Assembly (NCBI GenBank): GCA_005884705.1
Contig: VBAF01000207.1
Location: 1-9,813 of the forward strand
Length of the DNA: 9,813 nucleotides
Source of the DNA: Alphaproteobacteria bacterium
GTDB taxonomy: Bacteria > Pseudomonadota > Alphaproteobacteria > Reyranellales > Reyranellaceae
Reading direction: 5' to 3'
The notes below the pieces were generated by a model. The model was not told the DNA's origin and ran no database searches. It was given only the letters and a program-made list of their open reading frames with translations. Numbering within the stretch: the stretch's first letter is position 1; each line of letters starts with the position of its first letter. The position numbers were made by a program, and so were the translations under genes. Shown in pieces: positions 1 to 7,455 of the stretch.

Positions 1-1302
1 CACCGGCTCTGACGGGTTGGCCTGATTAGAGATGGCGATGTCGAAGTCGTAGTCGGTGTAGATCCGCTTGATCGAGGTCGGCCGGTCGGGGACCGTGAGG
101 TTCGCCGCCACGCCGACATCCTCCAGCCCCTGCTTGACGATGGCGCCGATCTTGCCGTTCTCGGCGAACCAGCCGGCGGCCAGCAGGTTGACCGTGAAGC
201 GCGGTGTCTTGCCGTTGCGCTTGTGGCCCGCCGCGTCGAGCAGCGCCGCCGCCTTCTTGGGATCGAACTGCGTGCTGTAGGTGTCCGGCGTATGGAACTC
301 CTTGTTGAGCGAGAAAATCGGGCTCGTGCCGGGCCGCGCATAGCCGTAGTAGACCGTCTTGGCGATCAGGGCGCGGTCGACGGCGTGGAACATCGCCTGC
401 CGCACCTCGCGCTTGGCGAACAGGGGATTGCGGCAGTTGCACTCCATCGAGGTCGACCACACCGACTCCTCGTAGCCCTTGCTCGTCGCGACGAACTTGC
501 CCGTCCCGGTCAGGCGCTTGATGTCGGGCGGCGCCACCGGATTGAACACGCCGATCTGGATCTCGCCGGCCTCCAGCGCCGCGGCGCGCCCCGCCGGATC
601 GCGCACGTAGCGAATGATCAGCCGGTCCATGTAGGGGAATCCCTTGCGCCAGTAGTCCTCGTTCCTGACGTACTCGAAGTGGCTGCCGCGCACCCAGTCC
701 TTGAACTTCCACGGACCGGTGGCGATCGGCGCGTTGTTGGCCGGATTGGTGACCGGGTCGCTGCCGGCGTAGACATGCTTGGGGACGATGTAGTTGACGG
801 CGCCGCAGAGCAGCGAGGAGAAGAAGAACTCCGGCACCGGCTTGGCGAACTTGATGACCACCGTGCCGGCGTCCGGCGCCTCGATGCCGGCGTAGTCGGT
901 CATCGCCGCCGCCGCGGCGTACTTCTTCCAGATCTCGTCGATTGAATAGACCACGTCGTCGGCGGTCATCGGCTTGCCGTCGTGGAATTTCACGCCCTGG
1001 CGCAGCTTGACGGTGTAGGACTTGAAGTCGTCGGCGGGCGTCCAGCTCTCGGCCAGTTCGCCCTCGAACTCGCCGCTCGTCTTGCGGTTGCCCAACCGCT
1101 CGAACAGCTTGGACGAGGAGAAGGTCGGGCTCGAGCCGCCGCCCGACGGCACGTAGCAGGCCTGCGGCTCGCCGCCGCCCCAGGTCGCGACGATGGTGCC
1201 GCCGCGCCGCGGCTCGCCCTGCGCGAACGCAGGCTTGATGCCGATGGCGAGGCCGGTGGCAAGCGCACCGGCGCCGAAAATCCGACGGGAAACGTAGACC
1301 AT
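1..1302 (-). CDS. ABC transporter substrate-binding protein, family 5 (Dpp/Opp type), Tat-exported; C-terminus cut by window edge
   Basis: The frame is open from the ATG at 1300-1302 to the window edge, giving 434 residues; the family is usually 500-550, so about 100 C-terminal residues are missing. The N-terminus carries a twin-arginine signal (SRRIFG, Arg6-Arg7), a hydrophobic stretch and an AFA-Q cleavage site near residue 27, so export of the folded protein by Tat is expected. The mature part shows the SBP family 5 signature at about 95-120 (KLRQGVKFHDGKPMTADDVV), followed by features typical of the DppA/OppA fold. Its role would be to bind a peptide, opine or other small organic solute in the periplasm and hand it to a Dpp/Opp-type permease, presumably encoded beyond the left edge. 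A GGAGAG Shine-Dalgarno sits just upstream of the ATG. It lies 51 bases after the thioesterase gene on the same strand, so it is probably the distal part of that operon. The substrate cannot be told from sequence. Confidence 0.93.
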   Translation of the reverse strand, partial: MVYVSRRIFGAGALATGLAIGIKPAFAQGEPRRGGTIVATWGGGEPQACYVPSGGGSSPTFSSSKLFERLGNRKTSGEFEGELAESWTPADDFKSYTVKLRQGVKFHDGKPMTADDVVYSIDEIWKKYAAAAAMTDYAGIEAPDAGTVVIKFAKPVPEFFFSSLLCGAVNYIVPKHVYAGSDPVTNPANNAPIATGPWKFKDWVRGSHFEYVRNEDYWRKGFPYMDRLIIRYVRDPAGRAAALEAGEIQIGVFNPVAPPDIKRLTGTGKFVATSKGYEESVWSTSMECNCRNPLFAKREVRQAMFHAVDRALIAKTVYYGYARPGTSPIFSLNKEFHTPDTYSTQFDPKKAAALLDAAGHKRNGKTPRFTVNLLAAGWFAENGKIGAIVKQGLEDVGVAANLTVPDRPTSIKRIYTDYDFDIAISNQANPSEPV

Positions 1303-1321
1303 GAGCCTCTCCGTTATCGTC

Positions 1322-1334
1322 TTGCTTGAAGCAA
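1322..1334. repeat. Short perfect palindrome (6+1+6) between thioesterase and solute-binding protein genes
   Basis: The 13-base stretch TTGCTTGAAGCAA has perfect 6-base arms around one central base, in the 51-base gap upstream of the solute-binding protein gene. It could be an operator half-site pair or a weak hairpin affecting expression of the transporter part of the operon. It lacks the length and T-tract of an intrinsic terminator. Palindromes this short also arise by chance, so function is unproven. Confidence 0.3.
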
Positions 1335-1353
1335 ACTTCGTACCGGCTGAACG

Positions 1354-1785
1354 CTAACCACCCAACGTCGAATAGGTCGCCCGGCCGATCGCCAGCAGCG
1401 CCTTCTGCTCGTTGAACACGTCGACATCGACCACGCCGACGCTCTTGCCGTTGCGCCGCACCGTCGCGGTGGTGATCAGCGCGGTCTTGATCGCCGGCCT
1501 GAGATAGTCGACCCGGAAATTGATGGTCGGCAGGCCGCGGCGCAGCGCCATGATCAGCGCATAGTCGCCGACCGTGTCGATGATCGCCGCGATCGGCCCG
1601 CCATGCCACTGGCCGGTGCCCTTGCCGCGCTCGAACTCCGGCCGCATCTCGCAGGTCATGGTGACCCGCTCCTTGACCGGATCGGCTTCGGTCACCTTCA
1701 GCCCGAGAAAGGCGATGAACGGCGAATGGTCGAGCATCTTCTGCAGCTCGTCGCCGCTCAGCGGCTGGGGCGTTGCGTCGCTCAC
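1354..1785 (-). CDS. PaaI-family hotdog-fold thioesterase
   Basis: A 143-residue protein of the size and fold expected for PaaI/YbgC-type acyl-CoA thioesterases, which hydrolyse acyl- or aryl-CoA thioesters in the cytoplasm. The diagnostic hotdog active-site segment is present: W60-HGG (61-63) leading into an amphipathic helix with Asp70 (IIDTVGDYA), followed by the strand segment INFRVDYLRPA at 88-98. The start chosen is the GTG at 1783-1785, because it overlaps the TGA of the upstream oxidoreductase as GTGA (4 bases), typical of translational coupling. No ATG occurs near the expected N-terminus, and reading further upstream would run through the oxidoreductase in the wrong frame. In an operon with an acyl-CoA synthetase it may recycle CoA from dead-end or product thioesters. 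The substrate is not identifiable. Confidence 0.9.
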   Translation of the reverse strand: MSDATPQPLSGDELQKMLDHSPFIAFLGLKVTEADPVKERVTMTCEMRPEFERGKGTGQWHGGPIAAIIDTVGDYALIMALRRGLPTINFRVDYLRPAIKTALITTATVRRNGKSVGVVDVDVFNEQKALLAIGRATYSTLGG

Positions 1786-2762
1786 GGTGCCACCACGATC
1801 TTGCCGAACACCTCGCGGTCCTCGATGACGCGCAAGGCCTCGCGCGCCTCCTCGAGCTTGAAGACCTTGTCGACCAGCACCTTGAGCTTGCCGCTCTGCA
1901 CCAACTCCAGCAGCTTCTCGATGTCGGTCCGCATCCAGCCGTTGGAGCCCAGGATCTTGAGCTCGAAGGTCCAGATGAAGCGGATGTCCTCGGTCGGCGC
2001 ATAGCCCGCCGTGGCGCCGCAGGTCAGCAGCCGGCCGCCGACCTTGAGGGTCTTGAGCGAATTCACCCAGGTGTCGCCGCCGGTGTAGTTCACCACCACG
2101 TCGACACCCTGGTCGGTGCCCGCGCCGCGCCGCGTCGGCTTGCCGTACATCGCGAAGACTTCCTTCATGAAATCCTTCTCGATGTAGTTGATCGTCTTGT
2201 CGGCGCCGAGCTCCATCAGGCGCTTGGCCTTGGCGTCGGTGCCGGCGCAGGCGATCACCTCGGCGCCGGCCAGCTTGGCGAGCTGCAGGCAGCACACGCC
2301 GACGCCGCCCGAGGCGCCCAGGATCAGCACCTTCTCGCCCTTCGCGACATGGCCGTTGGTCGTCATCATGCGCAGCGCCGTGCCGTAGGCGACGGGCAGG
2401 GCGGCCGCGTCGGAGAACGACACGCCGTCGGGGATCCTGATGAGCTGGTGGGCGCGCGCCTTGCAGAGCTCGGCCAGGCCGCCATGCACGATCGGATCGA
2501 CCAGCACGCGGTCGCCCTTCTTCCAGCCGCTCACGCCGGGCCCGAGACAGGCGATCTCGCCGGCGACGTCGAGGCCCATGATGGCCGGCATCGGCACCCT
2601 GATGCCGGGCATGCCGCGGCGGGTGAAGACGTCGTGGTAGTTGAGCGACGAGGCCTTGACCGCCACGATCACGTCGCCCTCGCCCGGCTTGGGGTCCGGG
2701 AAATTCGCTTCGAAGGCGAGGGCCTCGGGCCCGCCATGGGCGCGGACGACGGCTGCTTTCAT
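1782..2762 (-). CDS. Zinc-free-type medium-chain dehydrogenase / NADPH:quinone oxidoreductase family protein
   Basis: A 326-residue protein with the full medium-chain dehydrogenase/reductase layout: an N-terminal GroES-like domain (about 1-120, including LNYHDVFTRRG and MGLDVAGEI) and a Rossmann NAD(P)-binding domain with the glycine-rich loop GASGGVG at 149-155. The position that carries the catalytic His-Glu zinc site in alcohol dehydrogenases reads GLDVAG here, and no structural-zinc cysteine cluster is visible. That places it with quinone oxidoreductase/enoyl reductase-like members rather than zinc alcohol dehydrogenases. It probably reduces an activated double bond or quinone with NADPH. 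The ATG at 2760-2762 is preceded by AAGGA at good spacing, 25 bases after the acyl-CoA synthetase stop. The 3' end overlaps the thioesterase start as GTGA. The exact substrate is unknown. Confidence 0.92.
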   Translation of the reverse strand: MKAAVVRAHGGPEALAFEANFPDPKPGEGDVIVAVKASSLNYHDVFTRRGMPGIRVPMPAIMGLDVAGEIACLGPGVSGWKKGDRVLVDPIVHGGLAELCKARAHQLIRIPDGVSFSDAAALPVAYGTALRMMTTNGHVAKGEKVLILGASGGVGVCCLQLAKLAGAEVIACAGTDAKAKRLMELGADKTINYIEKDFMKEVFAMYGKPTRRGAGTDQGVDVVVNYTGGDTWVNSLKTLKVGGRLLTCGATAGYAPTEDIRFIWTFELKILGSNGWMRTDIEKLLELVQSGKLKVLVDKVFKLEEAREALRVIEDREVFGKIVVAP

Positions 2763-2787
2763 TGTGGCATCCTTTTCTCAAAGTTCG

Positions 2788-4289
2788 TCATGACACGGGC
2801 TCGGCCGGAATCTGTTTGGCGAGCACGCGCTTGTCGATCTTGTTGGTGCCGGCGAGCGGCATCTCGTCGATGAAGAAGACGCGGCGCGGATGCTGGTAGG
2901 CCGGCGCGTTGGCGAGCGCGTAGCTCTTGACCGCCTGCTCGTCGAGTGCCGCACCATTGGCGCGTACTACGAAGGCGACGGGCTTGTGGCCCTTGAGCTC
3001 ATCCGGCACCGGGATGACCGCCGCCTGATGGATCGCCGGATGCTTCTCCAGCATCTTCTCGACCTCGCCGGGATAGATGTTCTCGCCGCCGCACACGAAC
3101 ATGTCGTCGACCCGGCCGACGAAGTAGAAGAAGCCGTTCTCGTCGCGGCGGAACACGTCGCTGGTGCGGTAGTAGCCGTCCCTGGTCATCACCTTGGCGG
3201 TCGCCTCGGGCAGCTTGTGATAGCGCGTCATCAGCGCGCCGCACTTCATCTCGAGCTCGCCCTGGTCATCGACGTCCCGGCCGTCGCGCACCAGCCGGAG
3301 CTGCACCTTGGGATGCGGGTAGCCGGTCGACAGCTCGGCTGCTTGAGGCCCTTGGGATGGGGGCCGAACACGACCGGCCCGGCCTCGGTCGTGCCGTAGG
3401 CGTTGGCGATCAGCGCCTTGGGGAAGACGGCGCGCGCCTGGTCGATCAGCCCCTGCGTCACCGGCGCAGAGCCCATGCGCAGGACGGTCACCGAGGAGAG
3501 GTCGGTCTTCGCCAGCAGCTCCTTCTCGCGCAGCATCATGGCGATCATGGTCGGCACCGAGGTGAGGAAGCTCACCTTGTAGGCGGCGGCCGCCTCGATG
3601 TAGCCGGTGGTCGTGAACTGGCCGAGCAGCACCACGGTGTCGCCCTGGCTGAAGATCGCCTGGCACGAGGCGAGCGCGTTCATGTGATAGAGCGGCGCCG
3701 CCACCAGCGAGCGTTGCCCGGCCGGGCCCGGCCAGCGCGCCCGCGTGGTCATCGCCCAGAGGTGCGAGAAGTGCGACAGCACCACGCCCTTGGGCCGCCC
3801 GGTCGAGCCCGAGGTGTAGAGGAACAGCGCGTCCTCCTCGGGCTTCATCGCCACGGGCGTGAACGGACCCGGATCGAGGAACGCCTCGAAATCCTTGTCG
3901 AACGAGATGCGCGGCACCGACGCGGGCACCAGCGCCAAACGTTGCTCGTCGCCCAGCGCCAGCTTGGCGTCGCAATCCTCGACGATGTAGGCGACGGTCT
4001 CGGCCGGCAGCTTCCAGTTGACCGGCACGGCGACCAGACCGGCCTGCATGATGCCGAGGAAGCCGAGCAGGTACTCGGCCCGGTTGGCCGAGGCGATCGC
4101 CACCCGGTCGCCACGCTGCAGGCCGCGCTTCAAGAGGCCGCGGGCGATCGCGGCGGTGAGCCGGCGCAGATCGCCGTAGGTGTATTGCCGCTCACGGCCG
4201 GTGCCGAGATCGAACAGCGCCACGCGTTCGGCCGGCGCCTCGCGCGACAGTGCATCGCCCTGGTTGTCGTATTTGATCCCGTCGATCAC
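2788..4289 (-). pseudogene. AMP-dependent acyl-CoA synthetase, interrupted by a single-base frameshift
   Basis: An acyl/aryl-CoA ligase of the ANL superfamily: it would activate a carboxylic acid with ATP and join it to CoA. The first frame (GTG at 4287-4289, overlapping the VOC gene stop as GTGA) encodes residues 1-318. It contains the P-loop-like A3 motif YTSGSTGRPKG at about 158-168 and the A5 motif YGTTEAG at about 299-305. Homology then continues in another frame from GAG at 3334-3336 (ELSTGYPHP...), with A7 (YYRTSDVF), the A8 hinge (GRVDDMFVCGGENIYPGEVE) and the A10 catalytic lysine (AGTNKIDKR) to the stop at 2788-2790. One base appears to be missing at about 3335-3338; restoring it gives a full ~500-residue enzyme with every core motif. 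So this is either a very recent mutation or a sequence error. No heptameric slippery site is present. The left frame alone runs on and terminates at 3246. Substrate class unknown; small aromatic or medium-chain acids are plausible. Confidence 0.88.
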
Positions 4290-5125
4290 TCGATGAACTC
4301 CAGCACCGCCCCCATCGCCTCCTTGGCCGGAACGACGACGCGGTGGTCTTCCTGGACGAACGGGATCTTGCCGGCCTGCAAAGCCTGGGCCGCCTTGACG
4401 CGCGACGTCGTGCGGAAGGTGAGTCCCGCCATGTAAGCCTTGCGACCGTCCGGATTGGGCGCGGCATCGCCGACTTGGCGTTTGAGCTCGGCCTCGGTGA
4501 CGATGTCGAAGCGCGAATTGCCGATCACCACCGCCTTGCCGCCCTTGATGTCGCGCACCGCCTCGGGGCCGAACATGTCGGCATAGAGCTTGGCGCCGGC
4601 CGCCGGATCGGGCTCGACGATGACGGCGCGCTGCACTGCCACCGTGCCGTTGGCGTGGTGGCGCCACTCGTCGCGCCACACCAGGTCGCGGGTGAAATGA
4701 TGGCAGTAGTAGACGCGGCCGTAGGGAACGACCCCGTTCTTCATGCGCACGGTCCGGAACCGGGCGTCACCTTGCCCGCCGGTATATTTCACGGGCCGCG
4801 TGAATTCGACCGGCGGCTCGACCGGTACGCCGGCCTTCGACAGCGCGCCGTAGGTGATGGCCGAGTCCTCCGAGCCGAACACCAGCCCGTTCAACCCGAG
4901 CGGAAAGGTCAGCAGGTCGAGCCGGCCCGACGTTGCGCCCTTCGGAACGGCGATCAGCTCGAGATAGTCGGTGCCGAACATCGCCAGGTGGTTCGTCGAA
5001 CCCAGCGAATGGTAGCCGCGTTCGGTCAGCGAAAAGCCGAGCCGGCGGTAGAGGTCCTGGGCGCGATCCATCTCGTCGCGCGCATTGATCACGACATGGT
5101 CGAGCGTCGGCACTGGCAAAGTCAT
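4286..5125 (-). CDS. VOC-superfamily (glyoxalase-like domain) protein
   Basis: A 279-residue protein with the hallmarks of the Glyoxalase-like (PF13468-type) branch of the vicinal-oxygen-chelate superfamily: LDHVVINARD at 8-17, then the helix DLYRRLGF at about 24-31, then GYHSLGSTNHLAMFGTDYLELIAV at about 37-60 (quoted in parts: HSLGSTNHL, DYLELIAV). His10 and Glu56 are candidate metal ligands of the first beta-alpha-beta-beta-beta module. A second module occupies the C-terminal half, with QRAVIVEPDPAAGAKLYADM near 187-206. Members act as dioxygenases, lyases or isomerases, or are uncharacterised; the reaction here cannot be assigned. The ATG at 5123-5125 has a strong GGAGG Shine-Dalgarno six bases upstream, which favours it over upstream readings through the repeat. 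It is the first gene of the leftward operon and its TGA overlaps the GTG start of the acyl-CoA synthetase. Confidence 0.88.
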   Translation of the reverse strand: MTLPVPTLDHVVINARDEMDRAQDLYRRLGFSLTERGYHSLGSTNHLAMFGTDYLELIAVPKGATSGRLDLLTFPLGLNGLVFGSEDSAITYGALSKAGVPVEPPVEFTRPVKYTGGQGDARFRTVRMKNGVVPYGRVYYCHHFTRDLVWRDEWRHHANGTVAVQRAVIVEPDPAAGAKLYADMFGPEAVRDIKGGKAVVIGNSRFDIVTEAELKRQVGDAAPNPDGRKAYMAGLTFRTTSRVKAAQALQAGKIPFVQEDHRVVVPAKEAMGAVLEFIE

Positions 5126-5290
5126 GAAATCCTCCAACCCCGAGATATTCTGGCAGCGCAGCCCCCTCCGTGTCATCCCGAGCGAAGCGAGGGATCCATG
5201 GCGAGCGTCGGTCATAGATCCCTCGCTCCGCTCGGGATGACACCGATGCTCGGGATGACACGGGCGGCGGGGATGCTCTACGTTCATTCC
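5126..5290. promoter_or_regulatory. Divergent intergenic region between the VOC-led operon and the HyuB gene
   Basis: These 165 bases separate two genes transcribed away from each other, so promoters for both units are expected here. Bases 5170-5261 are taken up by the inverted repeat and its partial copy, leaving about 44 bases on the VOC side and 29 on the HyuB side. I see no convincing -35/-10 pair for either direction. An AGAATATC stretch on the minus strand (about 5143-5152) is a weak -10 candidate for the VOC operon. Confidence 0.4.
5170..5261. repeat. REP-like inverted repeat (CHPERSEGS-type element) with a partial third copy
   Basis: Left arm 5170-5196 (begins GTGTCATCCCGAGCGAAG) and right arm 5217-5243 are 27 bases long and complementary at 26 of 27 positions, separated by a 20-base loop at 5197-5216. 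Four bases further on, 5248-5261 (GCTCGGGATGACAC) repeats the outer 14 bases of the right arm in the same orientation. The unit belongs to the widespread dispersed palindrome whose spurious translation reads CHPERSEGS; both strands read that way here. The transcript can form a long stable stem-loop, but with no T-tract. Such elements are non-coding and dispersed by an uncertain, possibly REP-transposase-type, mechanism; no such transposase is in the window. Confidence 0.88.
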
Positions 5291-7033
5291 ATGAGACCGA
5301 ACCACCCGCTTTCCCGCATCGCGAACCAGGTGATGTGGGACCGCCTGATTGCCGTCGTCGAGGAGCAGGCCCAGACCCTGGTGCGTACCGCCTTCGGCAC
5401 GCCGACGCGCGAGGCGGGCGATCTCAGCGCCGGCGTCTACGACCGCCAGGGCCGCATGTTGGCCCAGGCCGTCACCGGCACGCCGGGTCACGTCAACTCG
5501 ATGGCGGTGAGCGTCAGCCACGTACTCAGGAAGATCCCGCTCGCCGAGATGGCCGAGGGCGACGTCTTCATCCTGAACGACCCGTGGCAGGGCACCGGCC
5601 ACCTGAACGACATCGTGATCGTCACGCCGACCTACCGGAACGGAAAGACGGTCGGCTTCTTCGCCGACACGCTGCACGTGGTCGATATCGGCGGCCGCGG
5701 CATCGTCGGCGCCGCCCAGCAGGTCTACGAGGAGGGGATCTACATCCCGATCACCAAGATCGTCGACAAGGGCAAGGTCAACCAGTGGCTGATGGACCTG
5801 ATCGCCGCCAACGTGCGCGAGCCGATCCAGGTGCTGGGCGACATCTATTCGCTGATCTCGAGCAACGACATCGGCGGCCGCCGGCTGCGCGAGATGATGG
5901 ACGAGTTCGAGCTCGAGCATATCGACGATCTCGCCGCGCACATCCTCGAGCATTCGCGCGCCGCCAGCCTTGCCGCGATCGGCCGGCTCAAGCCCGGCAC
6001 CTACAAGAATGAAATGACGGTCGACGGCATCAACGGCAAGCCGATGACCTTGAAGGCGGCGCTGACCATCGGGCCGGACGGCATCGACGTCGAGTACTAC
6101 GATCCGCCGCCGATGGTGGCGCTCGGGCTCAACGTGCCGATGTGCTACACCGACGCCTACACGGCGTTCGGCATCAAGTGCATCGTGGCGCCCAAGGTGC
6201 CCAACAACTACGCCTCGCTCGCCTGCATCCGCACCACCGCGCCGGAAGGCAGCATCCTCAACGCCACCCATCCCGCGCCGGTCGCGGCGCGCTCGACGAT
6301 CGGCCACATGCTGCCCGACGTGATGTTCGGCTGCCTGATCCAGGCGCTGCCCGACGGCGTGCCGGCCGAGGGTACCTCGTGCCTGTGGAACCTGCGCCTG
6401 ATGGGCGGGCTCGGCCGGGCCGAGCTCACGCCCGAGCAGATGAAGACGGCGACGCCCTACAACGTCATGTCGTTCCATTCCGGCGGCACCGGCGCGCGGC
6501 CGTCCGCCGACGGCCTCAGCGCCACCGCCTTTCCGAGCGGCGTCAAGAACGTGCCGGTCGAGATCACCGAGACCCTGGCGCCGCTGGTCGTCTGGTCGAA
6601 GGAATACCGCACCGATTCGGGCGGCGCCGGCGAGCATCGCGGCGGGCTGGGCCAGGTGATGGAGATCGGCAGCGCCGAGAACATGCCGTTCGGCATCTCG
6701 CCGACCTTCGACCGCGTCGTCTTCCCGGCGCGTGGCCGTTTGGGAGGTCAGCCGGGCGCCCACGGCGGCATCGAGATCATCGGCGGCCAGAACCTGCCGC
6801 CCAAGGCGCATTCCTCGATCCCGGCCGGCGAGCGGCTGCGCGTCTCGATGCCGGGCGGCGGCGGCTACGGCGATCCGCACAAGCGACCCGCGGCGAAGGT
6901 CGCCGAGGATGTGGCGCTGGGGCTGGTGTCGATGAAGGCGGCGCGCGAGCTCTACGGCGTCGCGGTATCGTCGGACGGCATGATCGACGACGCTGAGACC
7001 GCGCGTCTCAGGACAAAGGTAGCGGCAGAGTAA
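5291..7033 (+). CDS. hyuB: Hydantoinase B/oxoprolinase family protein (HyuB-type subunit)
   Basis: A 580-residue protein matching the hydantoinase B / N-methylhydantoinase B family over its whole length. Seen: SRIANQVMWDRLIAVVEEQ at about 8-26; GHVNSM at 66-71; the family's metal-site-like segment LNDPWQGTGHLND at 95-107; the H-x-VDIGG motif at about 129-135; and the glycine-rich C-terminus GGGGYGDPHKR with the typical tail VALGLVSMKAARELYGV. HyuB normally pairs with HyuA for ATP-dependent hydrolysis of cyclic amides (hydantoins, 5-oxoproline), or acts in related ketone carboxylases. No HyuA gene is adjacent on either side. The start at 5291 fits the family N-terminus but has no clear Shine-Dalgarno; an in-frame ATG at 5273 is an alternative. 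In-frame extension further upstream runs through the repeat and antisense to the VOC gene, and is not coding. It likely shares a transcript with the membrane protein 14 bases downstream. Confidence 0.92.
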   Translation: MRPNHPLSRIANQVMWDRLIAVVEEQAQTLVRTAFGTPTREAGDLSAGVYDRQGRMLAQAVTGTPGHVNSMAVSVSHVLRKIPLAEMAEGDVFILNDPWQGTGHLNDIVIVTPTYRNGKTVGFFADTLHVVDIGGRGIVGAAQQVYEEGIYIPITKIVDKGKVNQWLMDLIAANVREPIQVLGDIYSLISSNDIGGRRLREMMDEFELEHIDDLAAHILEHSRAASLAAIGRLKPGTYKNEMTVDGINGKPMTLKAALTIGPDGIDVEYYDPPPMVALGLNVPMCYTDAYTAFGIKCIVAPKVPNNYASLACIRTTAPEGSILNATHPAPVAARSTIGHMLPDVMFGCLIQALPDGVPAEGTSCLWNLRLMGGLGRAELTPEQMKTATPYNVMSFHSGGTGARPSADGLSATAFPSGVKNVPVEITETLAPLVVWSKEYRTDSGGAGEHRGGLGQVMEIGSAENMPFGISPTFDRVVFPARGRLGGQPGAHGGIEIIGGQNLPPKAHSSIPAGERLRVSMPGGGGYGDPHKRPAAKVAEDVALGLVSMKAARELYGVAVSSDGMIDDAETARLRTKVAAE

Positions 7034-7047
7034 AACCGGGGGAGAAC

Positions 7048-7455
7048 ATGAAAGCGTCTTCGTTGAGCTTCCAGGCAGCGGTCCTCATCGTCATCGCCGG
7101 CATGGCGTGGGGGTTGCAGATGGCGATCTCGCAGGATCACTCGGCCCATCCCGCACATGCCCATCTCAACCTTTTGGGCTGGGTCAGTCTCTTCCTGTTC
7201 GGCCTCTACTACCGCCGGCATCCGGCGCTGGAGCGCGACAGGCGCGCGCACGTCCAAGTCTGGAGCTGGCTGGTCGGCACGGTGGTCATGGCGATCGGCG
7301 TCGGGCTGGTCCATACCGGCACCGTCTCGGCCGAGCCATTGGCCGCCGGCGGCTCGTTCATCGTCTTCGCGTCGATGCTGCTGTTCGCCTGGCTGTTGTT
7401 CCAGACCGAGCGCGCCGGCGCGTCGGCGCGCCCCGCGGCGGCACCGGCGGAGTAG
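7048..7455 (+). CDS. Small four-helix membrane protein with histidine cluster, heme-copper-oxidase-like
   Basis: A 135-residue protein with four predicted membrane helices at about 8-27, 39-55, 71-90 and 101-119, and an Ala/Pro-rich C-terminal tail. Between helices 1 and 2 is a histidine cluster, DHSAHPAHAHL (His31, 34, 37, 39), leading into NLLGWVSLFLFGLYYR. This resembles the heme-ligand helix segment (H-x-H-L-N-x-x-G) of cbb3/NorB-type heme-copper oxidase subunit I. It is far shorter than the 12-helix subunit I, so it is a small paralogue or stand-alone protein of unknown function, possibly binding heme or metal; that is inference. A strong GGGGGAG Shine-Dalgarno lies 5 bases before the ATG, 14 bases after the HyuB stop, suggesting co-transcription. 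The last 98 bases overlap the convergent Nudix frame. Confidence 0.8.
   Translation: MKASSLSFQAAVLIVIAGMAWGLQMAISQDHSAHPAHAHLNLLGWVSLFLFGLYYRRHPALERDRRAHVQVWSWLVGTVVMAIGVGLVHTGTVSAEPLAAGGSFIVFASMLLFAWLLFQTERAGASARPAAAPAE

Noticed and set aside
26..2002. 658-codon minus-strand open frame
   Set aside because: Arg/Ser-rich shadow frame crossing three real genes with recognisable domains in other frames.
3331..3345. Programmed -1 ribosomal frameshift in the first acyl-CoA synthetase
   Set aside because: No X-XXY-YYZ slippery heptamer or obvious downstream stem; enzymes of this family are not known to use recoding, so a missing base is simpler.
5197..5216. CRISPR-like repeat-spacer unit
   Set aside because: Only one inverted pair plus a partial copy, with arms in opposite orientation; no regular spacers and no cas genes.
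5170..5243. Intrinsic terminator
   Set aside because: Strong stem-loop but no T-tract on either strand, and it lies between divergent starts, not at gene ends.
4343..5290. Long in-frame upstream extension of the HyuB frame
   Set aside because: It is antisense to the well-supported VOC gene and passes through the non-coding repeat; family homology starts at about 5291.
5126..6880. Long minus-strand open frame extending the VOC gene upstream, opposite HyuB
   Set aside because: His/Asp/Arg-rich composition typical of the shadow of a GC-rich gene; the VOC domain and a strong GGAGG ribosome binding site fix the start at 5125.
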